A DNA stretch of 64,000 nt from Chytridium lagenaria (GCA_025449115.1 JAHLKC010000015.1:186001-250000); one strand, 5' to 3'; shown: positions 25,608-38,084, counted from the first letter of the stretch. Numbers and translations are program-made. The notes: generated by a model not told the origin, from the sequence alone.

Positions 25608-26056
25608 ATTTTTTGATGTCGGTGGTGTGCTGTAGCGTGCACCCTCTTTGTTCTTTCTTGTTTCCTTTTTTGACCCACCACACTGTTGATGGTACATCAC
25701 CCACCTCTGCCTTGTTTCTTTATTCCAAACCTTTTGCGTTTTTTTTCCGAAATATATTTCAAGAGTATAAAGAGGAAGTACTTCGGGATATTTAAACTGG
25801 TTTTTTGCAGCTCGTATGCGCTTTTTTGTGTTTACCATATAGTCCGGTTCGTAGCCGAACTCAGATTTTTCCGTCTTCCGTACATAAATTTAACCAACAT
25901 TGACCCAATCAGAACACGTCCTTAACAATGCACATCTCAACCTCAACCCAACGCGAACTCGGACCTATTTACAGCTCGTTACCATCCAACTTCACAGATC
26001 GTACGGGGATACATTGACTAATTTGGGACAAAAGAGTTGACCGAGAGCATGCATTC
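25608..26056. other. Intergenic ATP1 to cNMP-binding gene
   Basis: ATP1 3' UTR (T-rich) and the upstream region of the next gene. No coding signal beyond short chance frames. Confidence 0.45.
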
Positions 26057-28065
26057 ATGTCCCTCGCATTGGCCCCCGCCGCTTCAGTCTCTACTTTTCT
26101 CAAACGTGACATCATCAGTCTTCCCCCTATAGACCGTGTCGACCGCTGCAAACAAACCCACCATCACTCATGTCGCCCACCCCCACTTTCAAGACCCAAT
26201 CCACCGCTTGACGTCAATACGGAGCACTTATGTCAACTCACAAGTCAACTCTGGGATTCGAGATTTCTTGATACCGGTCGAGGACGTATGATGTCGCTGG
26301 ATCTTGAACGGCATGACGTGTTTTTGAGCTATCTCGGGAAATGCTATGAGAAAGGGGTGGTGGAGGGACCGGCCTGGAGGGTTGCTGCCAGAGGGGCGAG
26401 AGTGCTTAGAAGAAAGGAACGGAGGAAGGAGGGCGAGGACGAGGAAGGGAAAGTGGTGAATGAGAAATTTAAACCGGTAAGGCAACCGCTATGGAAACCA
26501 AAGAAACGGGAAAATACGGAAGGAACAGTGCAAAGTGGAGAAGGTACTTGCAAAGTACTTTGAGTTCGCGATAATGAAGGCTTACAGTTTTGAAAAGTAG
26601 ATGTGCAAGGCCAAAAAATGGTCGTTCCAAAAGACAGTGAGTTAACCTACTCTTTGGACCACCCTTCATTTTAACATTTCACGCTCATTAATGAACCGTT
26701 CTATCAGTTATGACTATTCCCGAAACCCCCAATCCAACGGACCTTTCAACCCGCAACCGCAAACTGTCTAAATCCCGAAAATCTACCGCGGACGTTCAAC
26801 CGCCTCTCCAACCTACCAACAGCGAAGAACTCTACAAGCTTCTAACCAAAGGGCAGTACGAACGCAACCCCAAAGATCTCCGCCGTATGTTTCAAATGCT
26901 TCGTCACCTCACCGCCTTCCAAAACCTTTCCGACTTCGTTCTAATGCAGATCTGCGGAGTGTCGCATTTCAATGAATACGAGAGTAATCGCGTTGTGTTT
27001 CGACAGGGAGAGGAGGGGACGAGTTGGTATGTTATTTTGCAGGGACGCGTGCAGGTTCTCATTGATAGGGTTGAGAGAGTCGGGGATGGGGGGCCTGTTG
27101 GGGAAAGTGTTGCGGTGCTGGAGCTGGCGGAAGGGAATGGGTTTGGAGAGCTGGCGCTTGTGAATGATCAGAGAAGGGCGGCGACGATTTTGACTATGAC
27201 GCCTTGTAAACTTTTAAGAGTGGAGAAGGGAGACTATTTGAGAATATTGAGGTAAGAGTAATGATTTTCCCATTTCCTTTGCGCGTGTATACGCTCAGAA
27301 TCTTCGTTTGATGTTGACGGCTTTTATTACGCGTTTCTTTGAGCTTAACTTTCTTTGTCAACAGATTCATACATCACAGCGACGTCAAAGATAAAGTTTT
27401 ATTCCTCAAAAAAGTTCCTGTTCTTCATGACGTCTCGGAGCAGAGCTTGAGCTCCATGGCTAACGTCATGAGTGCGCGTCATTACGAGCCCTCCTCTTTT
27501 CTCATAAAACAAGGAGATCGGATGACAGAGGCGTGTTTCATCAAGAAAGGGAGCTGCGTAGTTGAGGCCACTTGCATGATTAATGGTAAGGAAAAAAATG
27601 TCAAGGTTGGGGTTTTATCAGTTGGAGATTATTTCGGGGAGGCGACAGTGTTGCAGGTTAGACTTTGTTTCCCTTTCAAGTTACCACATTTTTTACCACG
27701 AATACTTTCTTGTTCAGTTTCAAACGTCTTTCTGGTTCTAAATCACAAACTTCTCTTCCCATTCTCCTTTTCGTTTTTAAGAAAAACCTGGCAGAGGACG
27801 TCCTGAGCCCCTTCTCAGTCCGCTGCATTGACGAAGTCCCATACTCGCTCTTCAAAGCCACGACGCTCGCGCCAAACTTAGCAACGAGCTTGTCCTCACA
27901 AAGATATACGAAACCGCATTCGACGTTGAAAAGCTTCGCCAAAAATGGAATGAGTGCGTTGACATGAAGAGATGGAAGTTGCACCGCGAAAAGGTCATCA
28001 AGGCTTTGGTTAAAGAATTGGATATTACGACAGAAAGACATGACCCTTCTCAAACTCTATATTAA
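26057..28065 (+). CDS. Protein with two cyclic-nucleotide-binding domains (CNBD2-like)
   Basis: Non-kinase cNMP-binding protein. The N-terminal part (26057 to about 26563, MSLALAPAASVSTFLKRDII...) joins through one or two short introns to an exon with MFQMLRHLTAFQNLSDFVLM. CNB-A carries VVFRQGEEGTSWYVILQGRV and a phosphate-binding cassette FGELALVNDQRRAATI, in which the glutamate and arginine that hold the cyclic phosphate are both present. CNB-B carries FLIKQGDRMTEACFIKKGSC and GDYFGEATVLQ but lacks an equivalent arginine, so it may not bind ligand. A basic helical C-terminus follows (RQKWNECVDMKRWKLHREKV), ending TERHDPSQTLY. Introns are near 27252-27364 and 27656-27780; the frame breaks near 27860. 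CNBD2 in animals is linked to sperm flagella; assignment to that subfamily is inference. The stop overlaps the SLD5 stop on the other strand. Confidence 0.7.
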
Positions 28066-29130
28066 ATCTATGTCGCCTGCGAGAATTAGGTCTTTGACGT
28101 ATTTGTATTGGATTAAGATAATGCCGTTTTTCTCGTAATTCGGCAGCTTCTCCTCTGTTGATGCGAGCGGTGGTTGTGTACATGAGTGGAATGAAAAGTA
28201 AAATATTCGAGGGTTTAATTTGGCGTTTAAACACAATGAAATTACCCTGTTCGAAAGATAAAACTGCCGATATTTTTTTTTACCCTACAAAATACTGGCT
28301 TATTTAGGTCTGGGTACCCGACTACAACCGCAAACAACTGTCAGATATTTTGAAAGTTTCGTATACTCAACAAACCTATCCCAGGTTCCTTCACACTATC
28401 TAAAGACTGCAGGGTTGCGGGAAGTTTCGATAAAAATGATTTTCTGTAATGTTCATCCACAAGTGCTTGATATCTATAAAGTTTAGCTGGCATGCGAGAC
28501 AAATTGATTTTCCACTCACCTCTCCGCAAACGACACCTCGTGCGGTGCTAGCCGGTTTCGTAATGAATTGCTCTTTAGTATCCCTGTACAATATTGTTCA
28601 ATCTGTAAATCATGGTTACGTCAACTCTATTAAATCCGTATCTTGCCGCACCTTTGATATCCGTGTCCTCAAATAACCTTTCGAGTAAAGAGACAATCAA
28701 TATTTTGTTCCAGTTAAGGTATTCCGAAACATTATAGTCATAAAATCCTTACTTCTTATCACAAACTTGACTCTCTCAATCTCCTGCTCATATATCGACC
28801 TCACAAACGCCTCATTCTCCTCATTGACTACTTGGCTCCCCTCCTATTGATCCCAAAGAAATACATGAGTTGATGTGTTCCTGATTTCCCAAAGCAAGGG
28901 CCATTTAATAAAGTCTGTGGCTAACCTGTTCTGAGAGCAGCTCCAGGACGTTCTCGACAATGTTGTTCTGGTATGGTAGGATGTCTGCTGTTGTTCTTTC
29001 GGTGACCCACCACTGGATAAGTTTGGGCAAGTCTTTACCCAAATGTAAAATAGAGCGTAAGAGGATGCCTGCCGTTGAAGGGTGCATGAACATAGACAGT
29101 ACCGTTCTCTTGAGCTTCGTCTGTGAGCAT
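28057..29130 (-). CDS. SLD5: GINS complex subunit Sld5
   Basis: Subunit of the GINS tetramer in the CMG replicative helicase. I start at ATG 29130 (MLTDEAQEN), just after an in-frame TGA; a GTACTG donor then joins to DLPKLIQWWVTERTTADILP, YQNNIVENVLELLSEQ. Next comes NEENEAFVRSIYEQEIERVK with FVIR, the Sld5 A-domain signature, then YLRTRI, then YQALVDEHYRKSFLSKLPAT with LQSLDS. The B domain gives YPDLNKPVFCRVKKNIGSFI, and after a last intron (GTAATT...CAG) EEKLPNYEKNGIILIQYKYV then KDLILAGDIDLI, matching the conserved Sld5 C-terminus exactly in layout. The last intron splices in frame. The stop codon (28059-28057) lies inside the coding end of the convergent cNMP-binding gene. Confidence 0.85.
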
Positions 29131-29364
29131 GTCCGAACCTTCAAACAATATGTTGAATTGTCAATCTCAATGATAAAGTTCCAGAATTGGTCTGACCAGA
29201 GATTTAAATTGGCGGTCTTCTCAGTCCCACCACAACCTACCGCAACTGAAGTCTATCCATTCTGTGGCAAGAGGAGCCTTTTACTGAATAGGCTGCCTAA
29301 TTACAAGCAAAAACGTTTTTGAGGGAAAATGTACAAATCCATTATGGAATGCGTCAGTATCTAT

Positions 29365-32300
29365 TTACATATGCAGACTTTCCAAACTCGACAGCACCCA
29401 ATCCGACTCTTTCTCACTGTCAACCTTCTGCACAGTCTTTGACGGCGTCGGCGGGGTTTTAGGATGAATTTCATTTCTCCGTGACGAAAATCCAAATATT
29501 CCTTTCAATCCCGGATGTCCAGATCTTTTTGGTGAAGGCGACACAGGCTTTTTAATGGGCAAATCCGAACCCAGATTAATTTCAACGGACTTCGTCCTTC
29601 GTTTCATTGAACTACTCGCTGAAGTCTCACCCTCAGACGGGCCATGGGAGAGCGATGTTGAGATTTCACCAAATGATCGGTGACCCCATGATGATGCGCG
29701 CTTGACTGTGACATCGTTGCGAATATCTTGGGAGGAGAAAGAAGGTGGGAAGGGTGTATGAATGGAATCGACGTGGATATGAAAGATTTTTTCGGCGATA
29801 CGACGTTCGGTTGCCAGATAGCGGAGGGAGAGATGGATTCTTGCTGTTTCGGCCTCGTGAAGCCATGATTCACGTTCATGCATATTTGAGGTGACGAGGG
29901 TGTGGCTGTCGACGTTCATGTGAACGATTTGGAAGGAATAATTTAAGGCTGAAAAGCAGTGTTACAGTACTGTTGGTTGAAGTGCCTAGTCAAAAGTTCA
30001 TATGCATACCTGTAACATTTGATTGTTCCATGAAGAAGATGTGCTCGAGAGGTATCGGCTGTCGATATAATACGTACTGCTCCTTGCGTAACCGGGTGAG
30101 GAGAAGCATATCAGACATTAATAGGATTGTGACTTCAGTCGGTGCTGACGCGTTTTTCTTGTAATAATGGAAATTCCTCTCCGATATTAGCTCTCTCTTG
30201 CCATTTGCAATTTTGAATTTCTATTGAGAGCAGTTAAATACAGGCATCAAAGGCGAAGATGTTACCTCACAAACGTTTGAGAAATCAATATTTTCTTCAA
30301 TGAGCAGAAGCTTGGAGGTAGATTCCTGCTTTCTTACTGCTTCATTCACACTTGCCACCCTTATTTCAATTTTACTAATCAGGTCGTTTAGCACATCAAA
30401 ATCCGGATTCGTTTTAGGAATCAAGCTCAATAGGCGTTTAAAGAAAATAGGGTATCGAGTTATACGGTGCATGGGTTTTACGAGATAATCCGCAAGAGCA
30501 AGCTTGTGAAGCTTAGGATTCGCTTCACATTGCTTTAATACATTAGTGGAGACACGAAGCTTAAAGTTTTACCGCAACGAACTTTTGAAAAACATTATCG
30601 CCTTTTAGACGCAGAAGGCTTCTTCTTGAAACATTTTGATTTGCGCAGTACTCATTATAGACAGAGAAATGATCAACCTGTGAAAGTAAGATAATCATTT
30701 CTTAATAACTTCTCACATTCTCCTCAAAAATCTTCACAACAGACTTCACTAGCGATCCCGCGTCATCCTTCAAATCCGACAATTTCCTCGCGATACCCTC
30801 ATGAAGCACTGATATTGTTTCCACGTTCGAAAAAATCTCTGAGAGCTGGATTGGTTTCACAATCCCAAACTTCCCAAGAGGCTGTAAAAACACCTGAACG
30901 TAATTTTGAGATCATCAACGTAAGTCTTTTCAGTTTCCGCAATTTCGCGGATAACGTCTCGCTGTTTTTGTTGAAGACTTTCCTCACTAACGGTGCCTTG
31001 TGAAAGCTGAGACGATCAATATAGTAATGTTTTGATGCCACTTACAGCGGACTTCATTTTTGGCGCGACCCTAAATCCACCATTATTAAGAGAAGTATCG
31101 ACGTGTGTCAATAGGTCTTCGTATCTTAATGGAACCTCGTCTATGGTATTTCAGTTCACCACCAAAATGCAGAACTCACCTCCCGTAGCATTAACATAGG
31201 TAAGATTATAATCAAATTCTGCACCAGGCAACCGAAACTTTCCAATAGTAGAATAAATCAACTGTTGACACGTCGTCGTCTTCGGTGAAAATAATAAACG
31301 CGCCCCTCAACTCCGTCTTGAGTGAACTATCCATCACTGTAACCCTCACAACCTCCTCATCTGCAGTGGTAGAGTCCACAGCTGTCTTTACCGACTCGTT
31401 GCTGCTATATACAGCTACCGCGGCGTTCGCTGTAGCAGATGTCGCAGAGATAGCGGCGAGCTGCAATCGGCATCTGTAGAGCTCCTGTTGTAAAGCGTCT
31501 AATTTTCTACTGGAAATGTCCACTTGTTGAGAGAGCTCTGTAGGGATAAGTTCAGAGCGTCGTTTGATTGCTTTTGTGCTTAATGCGACTTTTGCACTGT
31601 TGATACGGAGAATCCCATCTTGAATTTTAGTTTCGATTTCAATATCTTTTTGGATGGCGTTGATTTTATCCTGAAGGCGCTTTGATCGCTCTTCAAAGAT
31701 CTTTCGCAGCGTTAGACAAAGTAAAGTATGTGATAATTACCGGTATCGCGCTCTCGCTTAGTTCTGAACACCTTACACACGTAATATGGACAGAATTTCG
31801 GCAGTTCTTGTGGCACACGTAACCACAAGCTACCGTGTTAAGAAATTTTAGAGTTAAGACCCGGCGAAGAAGAAGGCAGGAAACTTACTTTCGCATCGAT
31901 ACGCGCAATTACTCGCCTCCTCATTCACTTTAAAAACTCTGAAACAATACTCACAAAATTTGCTATCATTCTCAATATACGCGATGAAAGCATGAGAATG
32001 TGGCGACAACTCCGAGGAAGTAGAATAGGCATGGCGAAGGTTCTCGAAATCATAAGAAGACGCATCATCCATCGTTTTACGCCTTTCTGAGACAGAGCTC
32101 AAGCTTTTAGCTCTTAAAGTGTGTCCATGAACTCTTCTGGATGTTGTTCTATGAAGCCCACCAAGTGCAGTGGACATAGAGAGACGCATTCTATAATTTT
32201 CACAGTCTAACCCGGAAGCCTCAAGAAGGCCGATGAGGCTGTCAGGGTCAACAGGGTAAAGACCTGATGACATGTCGATTAACCGCTCTGCTGCTCGATT

Positions 32301-33113
32301 GATGTGGCTCAACATGATGGATTTGCTGCCACCTGATAGAGAATTAACACATGTTCAATTGATTGTCCTTACGTGTATCATTTCGCAACGCCTGAAAAAA
32401 TGCAGACTGCTTAAAGGAATGATATCCTTCGATATTCTCGGGACCTGTGTCTCCTTCGCTGGACCCGGCACATCCCGAACGTGCCCAGTCCCCGAAATGT
32501 GTTTTCCAGCTCCTGCAAGCTCAAATACGACAGCATGTCAAAGAGGCTTATGTCTGGCGCTTCAATCTTTTTCCGGACTGTTTCTACGAAAGCTTCGATT
32601 GCGGCGGTTGGTTTCCAGGGTAATGGAGACATGGCGTTTCGACATAAAAACGTGATAAAAATCTTGTGGCGGCATTTCCGGGCGGAGGTGGACATAACTT
32701 GGTAGCCGTGTCGATACTTTTGGGTTTCGATACGGAAAAACTTTTGAAAGGTTAGCGGGTTCCATGGTTCCTAGTTACAAATAGTTCCTGAAGCCCGTGC
32801 GCCATGAGATACATTAAAAAGTAAAGTCTGCTCATATTATTAGCCAAAACTTGGGTTTTAAAGGCGCTACCTCGCTAAAGCGTGGCTCCATACTATATCG
32901 AACCCCACTTTCTCGATCATCTTTGCCAGTGATTCCTCATCTGTCTTTGCATGTGACGTGGTTGGGCAAGAAGGTGGCGCTTATCAAAGCTTCATAGGTT
33001 TCTTCCGATAGCAGGATAGCGCAAAAGACCGTCTTTGACCTTACGCAAGCCTTTGTAAGCTCTGTATCTCTGTCAGGCTTTGCCTGTGGGCAAGTAAGTT
33101 CATCAATATCCAT
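29365..33113 (-). CDS. Rho-type guanine nucleotide exchange factor (C1, coiled coil, DH, PH)
   Basis: Activates Rho GTPases by nucleotide exchange. From a probable ATG at 33113 (MDIDELTCPQAKPD...) an uncharacterised N-terminal region runs to about 32350. A C1-type zinc domain follows at about 31985-31770, where the ligands fit H-x12-C-x2-C ... C-x2-C-x4-H-x2-C-x7-C (KFCEYC and, across an intron, CETCGYVCHKNC). A coiled coil (KINAIQKDIEIETKIQDGIL) leads to an alanine-rich stretch, then the DH domain: IREIAETEKTYVDDLKI, FLQPLGKFGIVKPIQLSEIF, and the CR3 block ADYLVKPMHRITRYPIFFKR. A PH domain spans about 30180-29850 (VTILLMSDMLLLTR, ESWLHEAETARIHL). The serine-rich tail ends SSLESLHM at 29365. 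Frame breaks occur near 32640-32770. C1 plus DH-PH suggests lipid-controlled membrane recruitment. Confidence 0.82.
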
Positions 33114-33192
33114 TTGGTCCTTTGGTGGTCAACAGAGTAAGGATTGTCAGATCACAAAAAGGTGTTGTCAAAAATATCAAAACACAGCAAGA
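33114..33192. promoter_or_regulatory. Short divergent promoter RhoGEF / RSPH1
   Basis: Only 79 bases separate the predicted divergent start codons (33113 minus, 33193 plus), so both promoters must lie here or overlap the neighbouring 5' exons. It depends on both start choices. Confidence 0.45.
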
Positions 33193-33968
33193 ATGTCAGA
33201 CGAAGAGGAAGAGTTCAAGGAAGAGTTGCCGTCGCTTGGGGTAAGAGCGATCGCAGCCGAGTATCAGAGGGAGTAACTTTACAAAGGTGTATGAAGGTGA
33301 GAGGAACGAGGTGGGCAGCGTCATGGAAAAGGAAAGAATACGTTCACCAATGGTGATGTGTTTGAGGGATTATATGCATTCGGCGAACGCAACGGAAGCG
33401 GAATTTACAAGTGGAAAAAATGGTGCGAAATACGTTGGAGAATACAAAAACTCTGTGAGGGATGGTGCTGGCACCTTGTACTATCCGGATGGATCAAAGT
33501 ACCGAGGTGAGGTTAAATCAAAGTAAGTAAGAGCTTACTGGAACCAGGGCCCTTTGTACAGGGTAAGCGGCACGGCCCCAACGGTGTTTTACTACTACCC
33601 GAATGGAGACACTTACCACGGCGACTGGCGCAACGATTTGAAGAACGGAAAAGGTACTTGAAAAAAAATATTGAAAAATGCCTTATTTTTATTAACATGG
33701 TATGAAGGCACATATCTTTACAAATGCGGGAGCAAGGTATAAACATAAATAAGTTTTCAAACTAAACATTTTACAGAAAGTGGGCCTTTGGGTTGACGGC
33801 TCGCTTATAGGCGCTGGAGAAATCGCTCACGCAGATCACAAGATTGTTGGGAGCTGGAACGGTAACTCTCTGATGAACTTGCCCTCCAAGATCGTCTTTG
33901 CAAATGGGCACGTCCAAAGCATCCAAGACCAAAGTTTCTTTGTAACTCCACCCAAAATCGAAGTATAA
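33193..33968 (+). CDS. RSPH1: Radial spoke head protein 1 homologue (MORN repeats)
   Basis: Axonemal radial spoke component of motile flagella. The start MSDEEEEFKEELPSLG is acidic like the animal protein. After an intron (about 33241-33281) the MORN array begins YEGERNEVGERHGKGKNTFT (one frame break near 33310), then NGDVFEGLYAFGERNGSGIY, KWKNGAKYVGEYKNSVRDGA, GTLYYPDGSKYRGE, an intron, GKRHGPNGVYYYPNGDTYHG, DWRNDLKNGKG, an intron, YEGTYLYKCGSK, then the post-MORN block VGLWVDGSLIGAGEI. Number and order of MORN units and the GSK-x-VG-x-W-x-x-G motif agree with RSPH1, which lacks the long acidic tail here and ends PPKIEV. Its presence implies a flagellate life stage. It stops 8 bases before the stop of the convergent LRRCC1-like gene. 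Confidence 0.85.
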
Positions 33969-33976
33969 ATAAAAGA

Positions 33977-36900
33977 TCAAGATTCACTGATAGCTTCTTT
34001 GAGTCGAGAAAACTTGAGCCGTTGTTTATCAAGTTCACCGAGAATAACCACCATTTCTTCACGATGCCTTTCTTTCAGATTATCCACGCTTTGAACCTCA
34101 AGCTCCATTCGTCTGATAGAGTCTACCATAGCCTCCTTCTCCTTCTCCAAGTTTCGTATTTCATCATATTCAGCTAACCATTAATCCTTATTGAAAAGAA
34201 AGGCCTACATCAATCATCTGCTGCATATCTTTTTTTAAGGAATCCTGTGATCGAAGTAGGAATTCGTTCTCTGACGTAAGCTTCTCTTCCTTTCTTTTGA
34301 AGGATTGCTTTACTTTCTCCACCTATATTATCAAAAAGGGAATTTAAAGTTCTTGCAACCTCAACTTCAATGTGCGCTATACTCTCATTCTCGCTTTCAA
34401 TTTCCCCGAAACCTCTTCCAGCTGCTGCTCTAACATTCTTTCTGCGTAAGCAAAGTATTCTATCATTTTGGAGTCCCTCTATAGTGTTTTCCGCATCTTC
34501 CAACTAAATTATCAGCAAAACTCGAAACCCAAATCCTCACCTCATGCTGCAACTCCGTCGATAACCTCGATATTCTCTTTAATTCCTCCCTAAATTTATC
34601 CTCAATTTTGCTATTGTCCTCCACAAACATCGCATGCTCTCTTATCTTCCACCGTCATTGCTTGTTTATTGTCTAATTTGTTACCTTATTTTCCAAATTC
34701 TGTTTCAAATTTCGGATAGTTGCATTTTGGTCTTCCAACATTTTCTCCTTGATCTTGATGGTCTAAATATTATCAGCAGTATATACGAAAGCATCATACC
34801 TGAACGTCATTATCGTGCCCTTCCATTAGCTTTTTTATGTCAGATCCGAGATTATCAATTCTTTCAAGCAGCTGAGCTTTTTCTCGAGAATACGTAGCAT
34901 GCTTTCGTATTAGACAAACTCATTTTTTTTTCTAGAAAACCTTCTCCGCAGCTTCTGACACCATTTCCCGCAACTTCAACGTCATCTCATTAACTAAGCC
35001 CGTCTTATTCGCAAGCTCCTCTTTCGTTTTTTCTAGCAACTCATTCATAGTTTTCATATTGGATTCAGCGGCTTGAAGTGACCTCAGTTTTTCCTGCAAG
35101 TCCAGCATTTTTTCCTGTGACTCATTTAAGATTACTATTAAGAGGGCCACATTACTTGAAAGAATGAAAGTGATGCTTCATTTTGGTCTTCGAGTGAGTT
35201 GATTTGACGTTTTTGTTCTTCGGCTACTGCCGGAGAATTTGCGGATTGTCGCGATGAGTTCTTTTTCGCGGAATTCGAGTTGCGACACCGACTTCAATGA
35301 TTAGATTAGCAGAAAAATGTTAAACCTTGGCACTTTCGCTTAAATTCTTAATTTGTTCGTCGATAAGTGCTTGGGATTTTGAAGCCTTGACCTCTAGATC
35401 TTTAGGACGCGATTGAAAGTTAAATGGTTTAAAACCAAAAAAATAATTTAAAAAAAACCATGACAGTGTATAAAAACTTATATATACCTCGTATTTTTGC
35501 CGTCAATTCGGACTCTACCTCAAGCAATCTTTCCTTTGCCTTAAGAAGCTGCTCCTTCAACTCCTCAATCTCCTTCTCCTTCGCAGCCGTCACACCCTTC
35601 AGATTTACTTCCGAAGTTTCCTCGCCTCCCTGCAACAGAACACTAACTCTGTTAATATACCAACTAAAAAGAATCAAACTTTTTCGAGTACTCCAGCTTT
35701 GAATTAAACTCAGCATCACGATGCTGTAAAGCGTCTTGCAAATAATTAAGATCCCGTTCCAGTTTAAAAATTGTATCTCTGTAAATCTCGTTTTCCTTCT
35801 TAATCTGTAATGTAAGAAAGGTGAGAAAATGATATTGGTACCTCTGCAATTGTAATTTTATACATTTCACGTTCTTTCAGCAACCGAATCGTGACCTTAT
35901 TCTTACTCTCCTCCGTATCTTTAACGAGGTGATGCGCGTTTTGGAGTTCACTCTTGAAATATTAGATAACACACTTCAACGGTTTCTACCATGCATTTTT
36001 CCTTTTGATTCTTCAGCTTTTCAAAGCTGCTGGATAAGGTAGCTAGTTCTTATCCTTGGCGGTAACGATCTCAACGAGTTCGTCATGATGCTTATCCCGT
36101 AATCGAATCGCTTCACCGGATTTCGTTTCGATATCCAGCTTTGAGGCCGTGATGGCATTAACCTTTGAAATAATTAAATGCTGCTACATAAGAGCCTTAC
36201 GTTTTCTTTTAGTTTCATGTTCTCCTCCTTCAATTCTTCAATGATACGATTTTTGGCGGAAACGTTATCGTTAAGCTCTTTTATCTTTGTAGCGTATAGG
36301 ACTTCATTTTCTCTTAGCCGTGTTTCTTCCTTTTCCAAGTCGGATATGAGCTTTTGGGTGGTAAGCGTGGATTTGGTGGGCTCAAGTTCTTTAGATCTTT
36401 CAGCAGAAGGCTCTTCGCGTTTGTTTGGCAAGGCACTAAGTAAAACCCAAAAAATAAATCAACCATTGCAATGAAATCAAAAAATCTTCACATACGTTGA
36501 ACCAACGAGTTCAGCGCCAGAATCATCGGTTTCAGCGACTTCCTCATCGGTTTCGGACCAATGTAGACGGGATTTCTATACAAAGTCAAAACCATTGTAT
36601 CAAATTGAACCCACCTTTTTTCTCACTGGAATGGATATTGGAATAGTAGCAGGAGATCTCCGAGCCCCTTTAAGTCATTTAAAACAAATATCGTTTAACT
36701 ACCAAACCCCGTCTTCTGCTTATCTCGCAATATATTCGAATTCCGTAATTCCTTCTGAAACCATTTAAAATCATAAGCTGTAAAACACATACCTCCTTCC
36801 TTCTTCTGGGATACCACCTCTTCGTCATCGAAATCACTGGCTCAATTCTTCATGTTGCTTCGCCACATCCGCTTTCCTCGCCAACATATCCACTAAACCG

Positions 36901-38068
36901 CCATCTGCGATTCGAGCGCCGCAAGTCTCGTCTTTTCCTTGCTGGCGCTTTGTGCTTTGTTCTCAAAATTAAAATCTGACATGAAGTCTGAAAGGCGTTT
37001 CTCAATTCGATCGAGATCCTTTTGGGAGCTTGAGGAAGGCGGGGTTGGGGTGAGGTAATATATGATTTTGGGTTGAGTGGTCTCGAGGATTTTCGGAATG
37101 CAAAGACCGATACCTGGCAATTGTTAGAAGGAAGGAGAATATTTGAATTGTACGTTGGATTCTCAATAGCTGATAGGTAATGTGAGATCTCAGGCATGTC
37201 TAAAAACGTTAGCAACTCCATCAAAATATTTCAAAATTTCACAAATAATGTATCTTTAACCTTACTTCAACCGCTAAAATAGATCATTTGAATCCAGAGA
37301 TCTCAAGTGCGGTAACATTCTCCTCACTGCAACGCTGTAATTGTCGACTTTACAAAGCGATTAATCTTTGCATGAGAATCTCCACCCAATATCAAATCGC
37401 GTAAATGCTACCAATGATGAATTGAGTAGCTATTCAACCCCATTTCTGTCTAACCGTTATTCCAGCAAGATAATGTACTTCCTGAATTGACGCGACATCA
37501 TTTCCTTTTAAATCCAAAAACTCCACAACTCAAAGTTCGGCCCATGAACATCCTGAAAACCCTCCAACGTTCGAATCCGATTATAAGAAAGGTTTAAGCG
37601 CCGCAGATGAAAAAGGCTCACAAGATGGCTGACATGGCTGATCTATTCTTTGTTCACCTTCAATTGCGTATGAAGACAAACCTTGTTATTTGACAGATTC
37701 AGTTCAACGAGATTATAAGCACCATGAATCCCTTCCATACTCTCAACCTATTCACAAAATCAACGCTTGTTGTGTTAGGACAGGCGGCAACGAACCTGAT
37801 TGCCGGATAAATCGATTCTTGTTAACATGGGGAGTAGAAGTATAACATCATGATCAATGGAACGTATCAAGTTATCATGGACATTCAACGCCCTGACATT
37901 GGAAAGATCATCCCGTTTCCGGATAGACGATAACGGTATGATATCAACAAGACTCTCAATCTGCTCGCCGATGCGGACGAGCGACTGCATCATGAAATTG
38001 CCATTCAAAACATTTAAGTCCGACAGTTCCAACTTAATGAGTATATCACGATGTTTTATTGTATGCAT
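33977..38068 (-). CDS. Leucine-rich repeat and coiled-coil protein, LRRCC1-like
   Basis: Long gene of many short exons, read leftward from ATG 38068 (MHTIKHRDILIKLELSDLNV). The N-terminal quarter holds LRRs: DDLSNVRALNVHDNLIRSID, LLPMLTRIDLSGNQV, YNLVELNLSNNK, HLFHLRRLNLSYNRIRTLEG, then a cap-like segment HLRDLILGGDSHAKINRFVK and MLPHLRSLDSNDLF. The remainder is acidic/serine-rich and then continuous coiled coil (SDLEKEETRLRENEVLYATK, LNDNVSAKNRIIEELKEENM, KEKEIEELKEQLLKAKERLL, LREMVSEAAEKVF), ending ELDKQRLKFSRLKEAISES at 33977. LRRs followed by a very long coiled coil is the layout of LRRCC1, a centriole distal-lumen protein; CEP-type LRR coiled-coil paralogues are the alternative. Several frame breaks are likely (around 37340 and 37560). 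Confidence 0.68.
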
Positions 38069-38084
38069 TAATTACAAATATTTT

